A stretch of 64,000 nucleotides of DNA from Trinickia diaoshuihuensis (GTDB lineage: Bacteria; Pseudomonadota; Gammaproteobacteria; Burkholderiales; Burkholderiaceae): contig NZ_QUBS01000026.1 in assembly GCF_003390925.1 (NCBI RefSeq), forward strand, positions 146,095-210,094, read 5' to 3'. The notes beneath the pieces are model-generated. The model was given only the letters and a program-made list of their open reading frames with translations. It was not told the DNA's origin and did no database searches. Made by a program: the position numbers and the translations under genes. Positions 51,552 to 62,746 of the stretch are shown piece by piece. Numbering within the stretch: the first letter of the stretch is position 1; each line of letters begins with the position of its first letter.

Positions 51552-52043
51552 ATGAGACTGACCGATTACACCGATTACGCGTTGCGCGTGCTGCTGTTCC
51601 TGGCCGTTCGCGACGAGGGCCTAACGACCATCCACGACATATCGGAGGCCTATGGCATTTCGAAGAACCATCTCATGAAAGTCGTCCAGCGGCTTGGAGA
51701 ATTGGGGTGGATCGAGACGGTGCGCGGGCGGCACGGTGGCCTGCGGCTCAATGCGCGCTCGCTGAGTTTGACGATCGGCGAGGTGGTGCGCGGCACCGAG
51801 ACCGATTTCGCTCTCGTCGGTTGCTTTCGACATGACGGCGCCGAGCAGCGGCAGTGCGTCATCGAGCCGCAGTGCCGCCTCAAGCACGTTTTCGAGGCAG
51901 CTCGCGGCGCGTTCCTTGCGGAACTCGACCGGTACACGCTGGGCGAGCTCGCGGAGCCCGCCGCGCCGCTGGCCGAGCTGCTCGGTCTGGCCGCCGCCCG
52001 GGGCGCGAGCGGGCGGCCGGTGGTGCCGATTGCCGCGACATAG
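51552..52043 (+). CDS. nsrR: Rrf2-family repressor, NsrR-like
   Basis: A 163-residue iron-sulfur regulator. The N-terminal winged helix [18 protein letters not shown]...[31 protein letters not shown] is characteristic of NsrR. Cysteines C91, C102 and C108 would bind the [Fe-S] cluster that reacts with nitric oxide. The divergent truncated globin is a plausible target. ATG at 51552 is the conserved start; the upstream frame is not protein-like. Confidence 0.85.
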   Translation: MRLTDYTDYALRVLLFLAVRDEGLTTIHDISEAYGISKNHLMKVVQRLGELGWIETVRGRHGGLRLNARSLSLTIGEVVRGTETDFALVGCFRHDGAEQRQCVIEPQCRLKHVFEAARGAFLAELDRYTLGELAEPAAPLAELLGLAAARGASGRPVVPIAAT

Positions 52044-52087
52044 GGTGGCCGAGCGCGCAAACCGGATGCGGTGGGGCAAAAAAAGCG

Positions 52088-52115
52088 CTTGAAACGAGCC
52101 AAGCGCACCTCATTT
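52088..52115 (+). promoter_or_regulatory. Sigma-32 heat-shock promoter of clpB
   Basis: -35 CTTGAAA (exact consensus), 13-base spacer, -10 CCTCATTT (one mismatch from CCCCATTT), 30 bases before the clpB start. Confidence 0.8.
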
Positions 52116-52144
52116 TGGTGATAGTCAAAATTGGAGGTCTCTTC

Positions 52145-54742
<2,598 letters not shown>

Positions 54743-54767
54743 TTGCGCGATAGCCGAGCCGCCTGCC

Positions 54768-54802
54768 ATGGCCGAGCGTTGATGCGCTCGGCCATTTTTT
54801 TT
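54768..54802 (+). terminator. Rho-independent terminator of clpB
   Basis: Eleven-bp stem ATGGCCGAGCG/CGCTCGGCCAT with a six-base loop, followed by eight T residues, 25 bases after the stop. Confidence 0.93.
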
Positions 54803-54819
54803 ACCCGGTGCGAATGCGC

Positions 54820-54850
54820 TTGACTTAGAGTGTGCTCGAAGTCTTAACGT
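54820..54850 (+). promoter_or_regulatory. MerR-type promoter and operator
   Basis: -35 TTGACT and a weak -10 TAACGT are separated by 19 bases. The interval holds a near-palindrome at 54823-54842 (ACTTAGAG facing CTCGAAGT). A long spacer filled by a dyad is the hallmark of MerR-family activators. Confidence 0.65.
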
Positions 54851-54860
54851 TGAGGTCGTC

Positions 54861-55346
54861 ATGTCGGAAGCACTTACCATCGGTCGAATGGCTGAAGCAC
54901 TTGGCGTTTCGACGCACACGCTGCGCTACTACGAACAAGCCGGATTGATCCGGCCCGTGTCGCGCTCGCAGGCGGGACACCGGCTGTATTCGCCGGCCGA
55001 TATCGAATGGCTGCGCTTGGTGATGCGGCTCAAGGCCACGGGTATGCCGATCGCCGGTATCCAGGCGATTGCCCGGCTCCGAGCCGAGGGCCCGGCTACG
55101 GCCGGAGAGCGGCGCGCGCTGCTGCTCGAGCATCGCGACGCTGTGCGAGCCGAGTTGCGGCAGTGGCAAGCGAACCTCGCCGCGATCGAGCAAAAGATCC
55201 TCGACTACGATGCGATGCTGAGCGACATGACGGATGAGAAGAACCACCCTCAATCGTCAAAGGAACGACCATGGCAATCGACACGAACGCACGCAACGAG
55301 CACAACGCCCAGAACGTCCGCTACACGCGCGGATGGGAAAAACTGA
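54861..55346 (+). CDS. MerR-family transcriptional regulator
   Basis: A 161-residue regulator: N-terminal winged helix (LTIGRMAEALGVSTHTLRYYEQAGLI), then a coiled-coil dimerisation helix (about 80-122). No metal-binding cysteines, so it probably senses stress or an organic ligand, like YhdM/AdhR types. The last 26 residues overlap the next gene by 76 bases in another frame; the normal fold ends near residue 125, so this tail may be a species-specific read-on. It probably activates its own operon. Confidence 0.85.
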   Translation: MSEALTIGRMAEALGVSTHTLRYYEQAGLIRPVSRSQAGHRLYSPADIEWLRLVMRLKATGMPIAGIQAIARLRAEGPATAGERRALLLEHRDAVRAELRQWQANLAAIEQKILDYDAMLSDMTDEKNHPQSSKERPWQSTRTHATSTTPRTSATRADGKN

Positions 55347-55705
55347 AAGAAGTCGACGGCGAAGTCGGCGAGCGCGTGGTGGCGTCCTTGGCCGACATCG
55401 CGCCGGACTTCGGCCGGCTTTTGATCGAATTCGGCTTCGGCGATATCTATAGCCGCCCGGGCCTCGACTTGAAGTCGCGCGAGATCGCGACGATCGCCGC
55501 GCTCGCGGCCCTCGGCAATGCTCAGCCGCAATTGAAGGTCCACATCGAAGGGGCCCTGAACGTCGGCTGCACCCGCGAGGAGATCGTCGAGGTGTTCATG
55601 CAGATGGCCCTGTATGCCGGCTTCCCGGCTGCGCTGAACGCGCTGTTCGCCGCACGCGAGGTATTCGCCGCGCGCGACGCGGCCCACTCGGCCATCGCCG
55701 CGTAA
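55271..55705 (+). CDS. Carboxymuconolactone decarboxylase family protein
   Basis: A 144-residue helical protein of the CMD/AhpD fold. Text GRLLIEFGFGDIYSRPGLDLKSREIATIAALAA and HIEGALNVGCTREEIVEVFMQMALYAGFPAALNAL is the CMD signature. It has a single cysteine in place of the AhpD CxxC pair, so it is not an AhpD peroxidase. AAAGGAAC precedes the ATG, which lies inside the merR reading frame. The MerR pairing resembles aldehyde- or electrophile-induced operons; substrate unknown. Confidence 0.85.
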   Translation: MAIDTNARNEHNAQNVRYTRGWEKLKEVDGEVGERVVASLADIAPDFGRLLIEFGFGDIYSRPGLDLKSREIATIAALAALGNAQPQLKVHIEGALNVGCTREEIVEVFMQMALYAGFPAALNALFAAREVFAARDAAHSAIAA

Positions 55706-55711
55706 ATCACG

Positions 55712-57076
55712 CTAGCGCGCGGCCGGCGCCTCGCCGAGCCGGCGCGCGCTGATCGTGCGCCAATGGATGAACAGGCCGCCTCCGGCCACGGCCAAGCTGG
55801 CGGCGCTCGCCGCCCAGAACCCCCGCGCACCCGTCAGCCAGGACGGAATCGCGCCGCCCACGTCGAATCCGAGCGCATAACCGCCGCCGAGGCCCACGCC
55901 CCATAGTGCGAGCGCGTAGATGACGGTGGGCACGACCGCGACCTTATAGGCGCGCAGCACGAACGCCGTGACCGTCTGGAAGGTATCGAAGATGTGATAG
56001 GCGAGCATGATCGGCAGCAACGGCATCGCGGCTGCGATGACGGCCGCATTCGTCGTATAGCCGGCCAGAATCGCCGGCCGCAGCGCGAAGGCGATCGTGG
56101 CGTAGGCCAACCCGATCGCACACGCCATAACGATGCCGTGCAACGCCAGCGTGCGGGCGTCTTGCTCGCGATGCGCGCCGAGCGCTTGCGCAACGAGCGT
56201 CGATGTCGCGATGCCGATCGACATCGGCGTCATATAGAGCACGGCGCCGAGATTGCCCGTGATTTGATGGCCGGCGAGCGTCGTCGTGCCGAAGCGCGCG
56301 ATGAACAGCGCCATGAACGTGTACGAGGTCACCTCGATCAGGTACGAAAGCCCCATCGGTACGCCGAGCTTGAGCAGGGCGATTTGGCGCCTGCGTTCGG
56401 GCCAGCAGAAGTGCTTGAAGATCTCGAATTGCGCGAAAAAGTCGAGCTTGCCGAGCAGCGTCATGCCGATGGCGGCGAACGTGAAGTTGATGACGGTACT
56501 GGCCAGCGCGCAGCCCGGGCCGCCCAGGGCGGGCACGCCGAAGCCGCCGAAGATGAACCACAGGTTCAGCGGGATCTTGAGCAGCAGCGCGGCGACTTGC
56601 AAGATCATGACCAAGCGCGGCTTGCCGATGCCGTTGGCGAGCGAGGTATAGACGCGAAAGACGAGACTCGCGGGCAAGCCGAGCGCGGCGATGCGCAGAT
56701 AGCTTTCGGTGCGTTCGTGCAGCGCGGGCGGCACTTTGGAGATGGCCAGCAGCGGCCCCGGAAAGAACATGACGGCGAAGCCGAGCACCGCGAGGGCTGC
56801 CGACAGCCACAGCGCTTGACGGACTTCCTCGCCGATCTCGGCATAACGCCCCGCGCCGTACAGTTGCGCGGCGATCGGTTGCAGGGCGAGCACGACGCCG
56901 GTCAGACCGACGAATACCGAGATATAGACGGATGAGCCGAGGCCGAGCGCCGCCAAATCGACGGCCGAGAAGCGGCCGACCATCACCGTGTCCATCACGC
57001 CGAAGGCGATCACGGCCAATTGGCCGATCAGGACCGGCCAAGCAAGACCGGCGATTTTACGGATATCGGCGAACAT
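55712..57076 (-). CDS. MATE family efflux transporter (NorM-like)
   Basis: A 454-residue inner-membrane antiporter with about 12 helices in two homologous halves. N-terminal text IAGLAWPVLIGQLAVIAFGVMDTVMVGRFS and the second-half LGVPMGLSYLIEVTSYTFMALFIARFGTT and AGHQITGNLGAVLYMTPMSIGIATSTLVAQALGA are typical of NorM proteins, which export cationic drugs for Na+ or H+. It stops six bases from the converging CMD gene. Confidence 0.92.
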   Translation of the reverse strand: MFADIRKIAGLAWPVLIGQLAVIAFGVMDTVMVGRFSAVDLAALGLGSSVYISVFVGLTGVVLALQPIAAQLYGAGRYAEIGEEVRQALWLSAALAVLGFAVMFFPGPLLAISKVPPALHERTESYLRIAALGLPASLVFRVYTSLANGIGKPRLVMILQVAALLLKIPLNLWFIFGGFGVPALGGPGCALASTVINFTFAAIGMTLLGKLDFFAQFEIFKHFCWPERRRQIALLKLGVPMGLSYLIEVTSYTFMALFIARFGTTTLAGHQITGNLGAVLYMTPMSIGIATSTLVAQALGAHREQDARTLALHGIVMACAIGLAYATIAFALRPAILAGYTTNAAVIAAAMPLLPIMLAYHIFDTFQTVTAFVLRAYKVAVVPTVIYALALWGVGLGGGYALGFDVGGAIPSWLTGARGFWAASAASLAVAGGGLFIHWRTISARRLGEAPAAR

Positions 57077-57089
57077 GGGCGGCGCTAAG

Positions 57090-58850
57090 CTAGGAGCGGC
57101 GTGGGCGAATAGGGCGTCGATGCCGCTCCACTTTCGGCACGGGCCGGTCGACGCGCACGTACAGGCGGAACAATTCGTCGCGGTCCGCTGCGCGCCGGCC
57201 TTCCCAGACGAGCTTCCAAGCGTAGTTGAGCATCGGACTCGGCGCGCTGAAGTCGGCGGTATCTTGCCGTAGTAGCACGTCGCAGTCCTGATTGAACGAG
57301 AACTGCATGTCGGCGAAGTAGGCGAACGAGGCCAGTTGCGCGTCGCCGAGCCGCACGGGGGAGATGCACGTGTAGTCGTCGGGCAAGTGTTCGGCGATCT
57401 GCAGCGCGACGTCTCGATACGTCCGGCTGTAGTTCACCATCGGCAACCAGAGCGTCATCAACAGCACCCACATCAGCGTCGTGCCGGCGCTCGACAGCAC
57501 GACGCTGCGCCAGAGTACCTTCGGGTGCCGAGCGATGCGCCAGCGTACGAGTGCGAGCCAGCACACCGTCGCCGCGATCGCGCACGCGAACGCGAGCACG
57601 TTGAACTGCGGGACGAAGCCGGGCACGAGCCGCGCGAGATTGCGCGCCAGCGGATGCGGAAAACCGGTTTGCGCCGCGAGCCAAACGAGCCAAACGAAGA
57701 TGCTGAGAATCGAAAAGCTCAGTACCGCGAACCAATCGATGGCGTTGATGGCACCGCGCTTGAGCGTCGGCAGCGCGAACGCGGCCAGTGTCGCTAGCGG
57801 CGGCAGCAGCAGGATATAAAGCCGGTTCGTTTGATGGCTTTGCAGCACCGCAAGAACCAGCAGCGGCAACGCGACCGACACGGGGATCGCCACGTGCGGC
57901 TTGCGGCGCAGTCCGCCCCAACTCACCCAGGCCCAGAGGGCAAGCGGCCAGGCGGGCCAAGTGAAGAGCGGGAGATTCTTAAACGCGTAAAGCCAGACAT
58001 GGCCGGGCGGCGCCGAGAAGCGATTGATGCTGCCGTTGATCCATTGCTCCACGAACCAGCGAGCATCGTCCGGGTAGGCATGCAAGATGACGAGCGGCCA
58101 CGCAACCGAGAACGCGAGCGCAAGCGGCAGCCCGACCGCCAATAGCCAAATCGAGCGCAGCTCCCGCACGAACACGATCATCGCCAGCGTGCTCGCGAGC
58201 AACGCGATGACGAGCAGCGGGTTGCCCGACAGGGCGAGAAGCCCCAGCGCCAGCGCCCACCAGAGCGCGCCCTGCAACGGCTTTTCCGCGCCGCGCACGA
58301 GCCCGTAGACGAGCATCGAGACGGCCATGACCTGCGACAGTTGCGGGGTGGCCTCGTGCCCGCGCTCGGCGAGTCCGAAGCAAGCGACGAGAATGAGCAG
58401 GGCGCCGTCGGCTAGCGTGCGCCCATAATCGCGCGGCTCCGGTTCGCCGCCGAACGCGTATTTGAACGGCTGAACCTCCGCGCGACGGCCGAGCAGATAT
58501 GCCGCGTACCAAACGAACGCGCAGGTTGCGCAAAAGAGCAGGCCCGTGGCGAGCCGAGAGGCGTTCGAGGCGTCGACCCACGGCGCGAGCGCGCGGATCG
58601 AGATCGCGCCGAGCCAGTAGCCGAACGGGCCGTCATCGGTGATGAACTTGCCGACGAGGTTCGGCAGGAGCCAATCGTGCGTATTGCCGCCGGCCATTGT
58701 CCACATGACGCCGAAGCCCGCCGCATCTTCGTTCTTCCACGGGTCGCGGCCGAACAGGCCGAACGCGGCGTAGACGATGCAAAGCGTAAGCAACAGCCAG
58801 CGCGGAAGCGCGCGGGTGGCGGATGCGGTAAGGCGAACGACGGGTCTCAT
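57090..58850 (-). CDS. ArnT-like membrane glycosyltransferase (GT-C fold)
   Basis: A 586-residue membrane protein with about 11 helices and a C-terminal soluble part. The first periplasmic loop carries an acidic motif (FGRDPWKNEDAAGFGV) and DDGPFGYWLG, as in ArnT and other polyprenol-phosphate-sugar transferases. It differs from the arnT at 41.8 kb. The ATG at 58850 opens directly into the first helix; the longer upstream frame is unlikely. MATE starts 13 bases downstream. Donor sugar and acceptor unknown. Confidence 0.8.
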   Translation of the reverse strand: MRPVVRLTASATRALPRWLLLTLCIVYAAFGLFGRDPWKNEDAAGFGVMWTMAGGNTHDWLLPNLVGKFITDDGPFGYWLGAISIRALAPWVDASNASRLATGLLFCATCAFVWYAAYLLGRRAEVQPFKYAFGGEPEPRDYGRTLADGALLILVACFGLAERGHEATPQLSQVMAVSMLVYGLVRGAEKPLQGALWWALALGLLALSGNPLLVIALLASTLAMIVFVRELRSIWLLAVGLPLALAFSVAWPLVILHAYPDDARWFVEQWINGSINRFSAPPGHVWLYAFKNLPLFTWPAWPLALWAWVSWGGLRRKPHVAIPVSVALPLLVLAVLQSHQTNRLYILLLPPLATLAAFALPTLKRGAINAIDWFAVLSFSILSIFVWLVWLAAQTGFPHPLARNLARLVPGFVPQFNVLAFACAIAATVCWLALVRWRIARHPKVLWRSVVLSSAGTTLMWVLLMTLWLPMVNYSRTYRDVALQIAEHLPDDYTCISPVRLGDAQLASFAYFADMQFSFNQDCDVLLRQDTADFSAPSPMLNYAWKLVWEGRRAADRDELFRLYVRVDRPVPKVERHRRPIRPRRS

Positions 58851-58985
58851 GCAGGCTGCGGGTCTCGGAAGGCGGTTGTCATGCTTATAAGGCGGGCGGC
58901 GGGACGCGCGCGATCCGGCATTGTAGTCGCGCGCCGCCGCGACCGCCATGCAACGCAGCGGATCTGTGCCTCAGCACCAACGAAA

Positions 58986-59008
58986 ATGGGCAGCGAAAGG
59001 CTGCCCAT
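58986..59008. terminator. Second hairpin behind rpmE2
   Basis: Nine-bp stem ATGGGCAGC/GCTGCCCAT around a five-base loop. It repeats the GGGCAGC core of the terminator just before it. Confidence 0.5.
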
Positions 59009-59011
59009 GAC

Positions 59012-59040
59012 GTAAAAAAGGGCAGCATATTGCTGCCCTT
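59012..59040 (-). terminator. Rho-independent terminator of rpmE2
   Basis: On the minus strand: ten-bp stem AAGGGCAGCA/TGCTGCCCTT with a three-base loop, followed by TTTT, 47 bases after the rpmE2 stop. Confidence 0.88.
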
Positions 59041-59087
59041 CGGTTCGCTCCGGCATAACGGCCGGGCGCAGCGGTTGCGCCGTACGT

Positions 59088-59351
59088 TTACTTCGCTGCC
59101 TTGCCGGCTGCGCGCGCACCGAACTTCTTGTTGAACTTCTCGACGCGGCCTGCCGTGTCCATGATCTTTTGCTGGCCCGTGTAGAACGGGTGCGATTCGG
59201 ACGAGACTTCGATCTTGGCGAGCGGGTAGGTCTTGCCGTTGTGCTCGATCGTTTCACGCGTTTGGATCGTCGAGCGCGTCACGAACATGAAGCCGTTCGA
59301 CAGATCGTGGAAAACGACTTCGCGGTAATCGGGGTGAATGCCTTCTTTCAT
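59088..59351 (-). CDS. rpmE2: 50S ribosomal protein L31 type B
   Basis: An 87-residue ribosomal protein: [20 protein letters not shown] and [27 protein letters not shown] are the type B signature. It lacks the zinc-binding cysteines of the C+ (type A) form, so it is the zinc-independent paralogue. The start at 59351 is the conserved one; upstream residues of the open frame are not part of it. Confidence 0.95.
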   Translation of the reverse strand: MKEGIHPDYREVVFHDLSNGFMFVTRSTIQTRETIEHNGKTYPLAKIEVSSESHPFYTGQQKIMDTAGRVEKFNKKFGARAAGKAAK

Positions 59352-59503
59352 GGTAATTCCTTTAGTCTGGCGGTAGCCAACCCACGCTGCACTGCCGCGC
59401 AAATCGCCCCGTAAAGAACGAACGTACGGCATGCCTAAGGCGCGAGCCACTTGCCTAAGGTCGAAAAACGGCAATTATGCCAGAAAATCAGTTGGTTGAC
59501 GAA

Positions 59504-60367
59504 TTATTCGTGCCGCGCCAGTACGCCCGTGCGGGCGGGATCTTGACGGTAGTAGCGCGCAAGCAGCCGGTACAGTTCGGGATACGCCTGTTCGAACGCC
59601 TGCGGCTGGACGAATAGCGCCTCGCTGCAGACGGCGAAGAACTCGGACGGATGGTCGGCCGCATAGGGGTCGATCAGCGATTCGCGTTCGAAGCGCGACC
59701 AGCGGCGGTGCGGGACGGCATCGACCGTGCGGCAGAAGCGATCGTAGGCATGGTCGAATACGTCCGCCCATGCTTGCGCGTCGAGCGGTGCATGCCAGCG
59801 CCGAAAGAGGGGCGGGTGGCCGTCCGTTTCGCCCGTCAGCATGTCGATCTTGTGCGCGAATTCGTGGATGACGACGTTGTACGCGTCTTGGCCATCGGTG
59901 AGTTGCGCGTCTTCCCAAGACAAAATCACGGGACCGCCTTCCCAAGCTTCGCCGCTCGCGTCGTGCTCGACTTCGTGGACCACGCCGTCCTCGTCCTCGA
60001 CGGTCTTGCGAATGACGAACTCGCCCGGATAGACGGTAATGCCCACCCACCCGCGATAGAGATCGAGACTTAAATTGAGAACCGGCAGACACGCTTGCAC
60101 TGCAATGCCGACCATCATCGTGTCGGTCAATTCGAGTTCGTGCGCGGTCGAGAATTGCTTCCGAGCGAGGAACAGACTCGTCATCTCGCGCAGGCGGGTA
60201 AGATCGCCTGCATCGAGATAGCCGAGAAACGGCAGGCCCTCGAGCGTTGCCTGCCATAGCGCATCGTCGATGGCGTGCTCGCGCAACGCGCGCTCGCGGC
60301 GGCGCGCATCGAACCAGCGCGTGAGCTTGGAGAGCATTGGGAGGGCAATCGAGGTTGCCGCCTTCAT
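59504..60367 (-). CDS. Zinc-dependent peptidase, MtfA/M90 family
   Basis: A 287-residue cytosolic metallopeptidase. The zinc motif is HEFAHKID in AYNVVIHEFAHKIDMLTG, and the third ligand region includes HPSEFFAVCSEALF with the conserved glutamate. Family text ITVYPGEFVI, and a proline-rich HPPLF after the metal site, fit. E. coli MtfA binds the Mlc repressor and is a peptidase. Two starts are possible (60367 and 60337); neither has a clear ribosome site. It lies 25 bases after rho on the same strand. Confidence 0.88.
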   Translation of the reverse strand: MKAATSIALPMLSKLTRWFDARRRERALREHAIDDALWQATLEGLPFLGYLDAGDLTRLREMTSLFLARKQFSTAHELELTDTMMVGIAVQACLPVLNLSLDLYRGWVGITVYPGEFVIRKTVEDEDGVVHEVEHDASGEAWEGGPVILSWEDAQLTDGQDAYNVVIHEFAHKIDMLTGETDGHPPLFRRWHAPLDAQAWADVFDHAYDRFCRTVDAVPHRRWSRFERESLIDPYAADHPSEFFAVCSEALFVQPQAFEQAYPELYRLLARYYRQDPARTGVLARHE

Positions 60368-60392
60368 CGTTCGAAGAAGGCGGCGCGACGCC

Positions 60393-61655
<1,263 letters not shown>

Positions 61656-61799
61656 ACGGAAATCCCGCCGGGGAAGGTGCGACGAAAAGAAATGTGGGAG
61701 GAGAATTGAGCGGAACCGCTCAGAGACTTATACGTCTTGAAGTCTTATGATTCTAGCATAGCACACGCGGCGCGCGGCTCTATTGGGCTCGGTGCCGCA

Positions 61800-61835
61800 G
61801 GCCGGGCCTGTTGTCATGTTGCAACAGGCCCGGCC
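61800..61835. terminator. Stem-loop behind trxA
   Basis: A perfect 14-bp stem (61800-61813 with 61822-61835), loop of eight bases, starting seven bases after the trxA stop. No T tract on the minus strand; the stem is strong enough to act as a processing or termination structure. Confidence 0.6.
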
Positions 61836-61841
61836 GGTCTA

Positions 61842-62168
61842 TCACAGATGGCTGTCGAGGAACGCGGTCAATTGCGATTTCGACAAAGCGCCGACCTTCT
61901 GCGCCGCCACGGCTCCGTTCTTGAACAGAATCAGCGTCGGGATGCCGCGCACGCCGAACTTGGCGGGCGTCGATTGGTGCTCGTCGACATTGATCTTCGC
62001 GATCTGGAGACGGTCGCCGTAATCCTTCGCGACTTCGTCGAGAATCGGGGCAATCATTTTGCACGGACCGCACCACTCGGCCCAAAAATCGAGAAGCACG
62101 GGCTTGTCGGATTTCACGACGTCCTGTTCGAACGATGCGTCGCTGATGTGCTTGATTTGTTCGCTCAT
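61842..62168 (-). CDS. trxA: Thioredoxin 1
   Basis: A 108-residue dithiol reductant. Active site [10 protein letters not shown], the cis-proline in [12 protein letters not shown], and the text [21 protein letters not shown] fit TrxA exactly, and the length is that of E. coli Trx1. The ATG at 62168 is the conserved start ([10 protein letters not shown]). Upstream of rho, as in many proteobacteria. Confidence 0.97.
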   Translation of the reverse strand: MSEQIKHISDASFEQDVVKSDKPVLLDFWAEWCGPCKMIAPILDEVAKDYGDRLQIAKINVDEHQSTPAKFGVRGIPTLILFKNGAVAAQKVGALSKSQLTAFLDSHL

Positions 62169-62534
62169 GTAAAAGTACCTCTTCGGGTTCGAGGCCCGCG
62201 TCTGAAATTGCCCGCCACGATACACTAAAACCGGAAATCGTTCCGAACGCGCGCGGCTAGCCGGATGAGCCGGACACGGACGCGGCGCCGGCCTCGCAAG
62301 AACAGCGCGTGAGGGGAGCCGATCCACGGCTCGCTCGAGTTGCGGGTCGCCTATCTGTCATATTAGCCCAAATTGCTATGTCTCGTGCGAGGCGATAGTC
62401 TCCACGCGAGCGTTGCCGCACAAGCGTCGCCGCCGCTAGGCCATGCCGCGTTCGGCAGGTCGGCGCGCTAGCGCGCCGATGGTGCGCTGCGAAACAAATT
62501 GCGCGAGCGCCTCGAAGCGGTGATAGAATGCGAC
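62169..62534. other. Intergenic region between trxA and ffs
   Basis: 366 bases with no gene. It holds promoters of the divergent trxA and ffs genes and an 18-base perfect palindrome (62461-62478). A possible ffs promoter has -10 TAGAAT at 62524-62529 with a weak TTGCGC at 62499-62504 (spacer 19). Confidence 0.5.
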
Positions 62535-62634
62535 GTGACGGGCCTCCTCGCATGGAGGGGCGGTCAACCTGGTCAGGTCGGGAACGAAGCAGCCACAGCC
62601 GTTTTCCACCAGTGCCGAGGGTCGGGCTCGTCAC
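62535..62634 (+). ncRNA. ffs: Signal recognition particle 4.5S RNA
   Basis: About 100 bases forming one long hairpin: 62535-62544 pairs with 62625-62634. The conserved tip carries GGTCAGGTCGGGAACGAAGC followed by AGCC, which contains the Ffh-binding loop of bacterial SRP RNA. The exact ends are estimated from the closing stem. Confidence 0.93.
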
Positions 62635-62746
62635 CTTCCGCTTGTCTTCAGCTTTCCTTTCTCTTCCCGCTTTGCTTCGCTGTACTTTCACTTCGCGAAC
62701 GCGCGCAGTTGCATTGGCGCCGCGGCGTTGCTGATACAATTTCGCG

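Noticed and set aside
51854..52144. 97-codon N-terminal extension of clpB
   Set aside because: The extension overlaps nsrR and the sigma-32 promoter; ClpB begins [14 protein letters not shown] right after a strong ribosome site.
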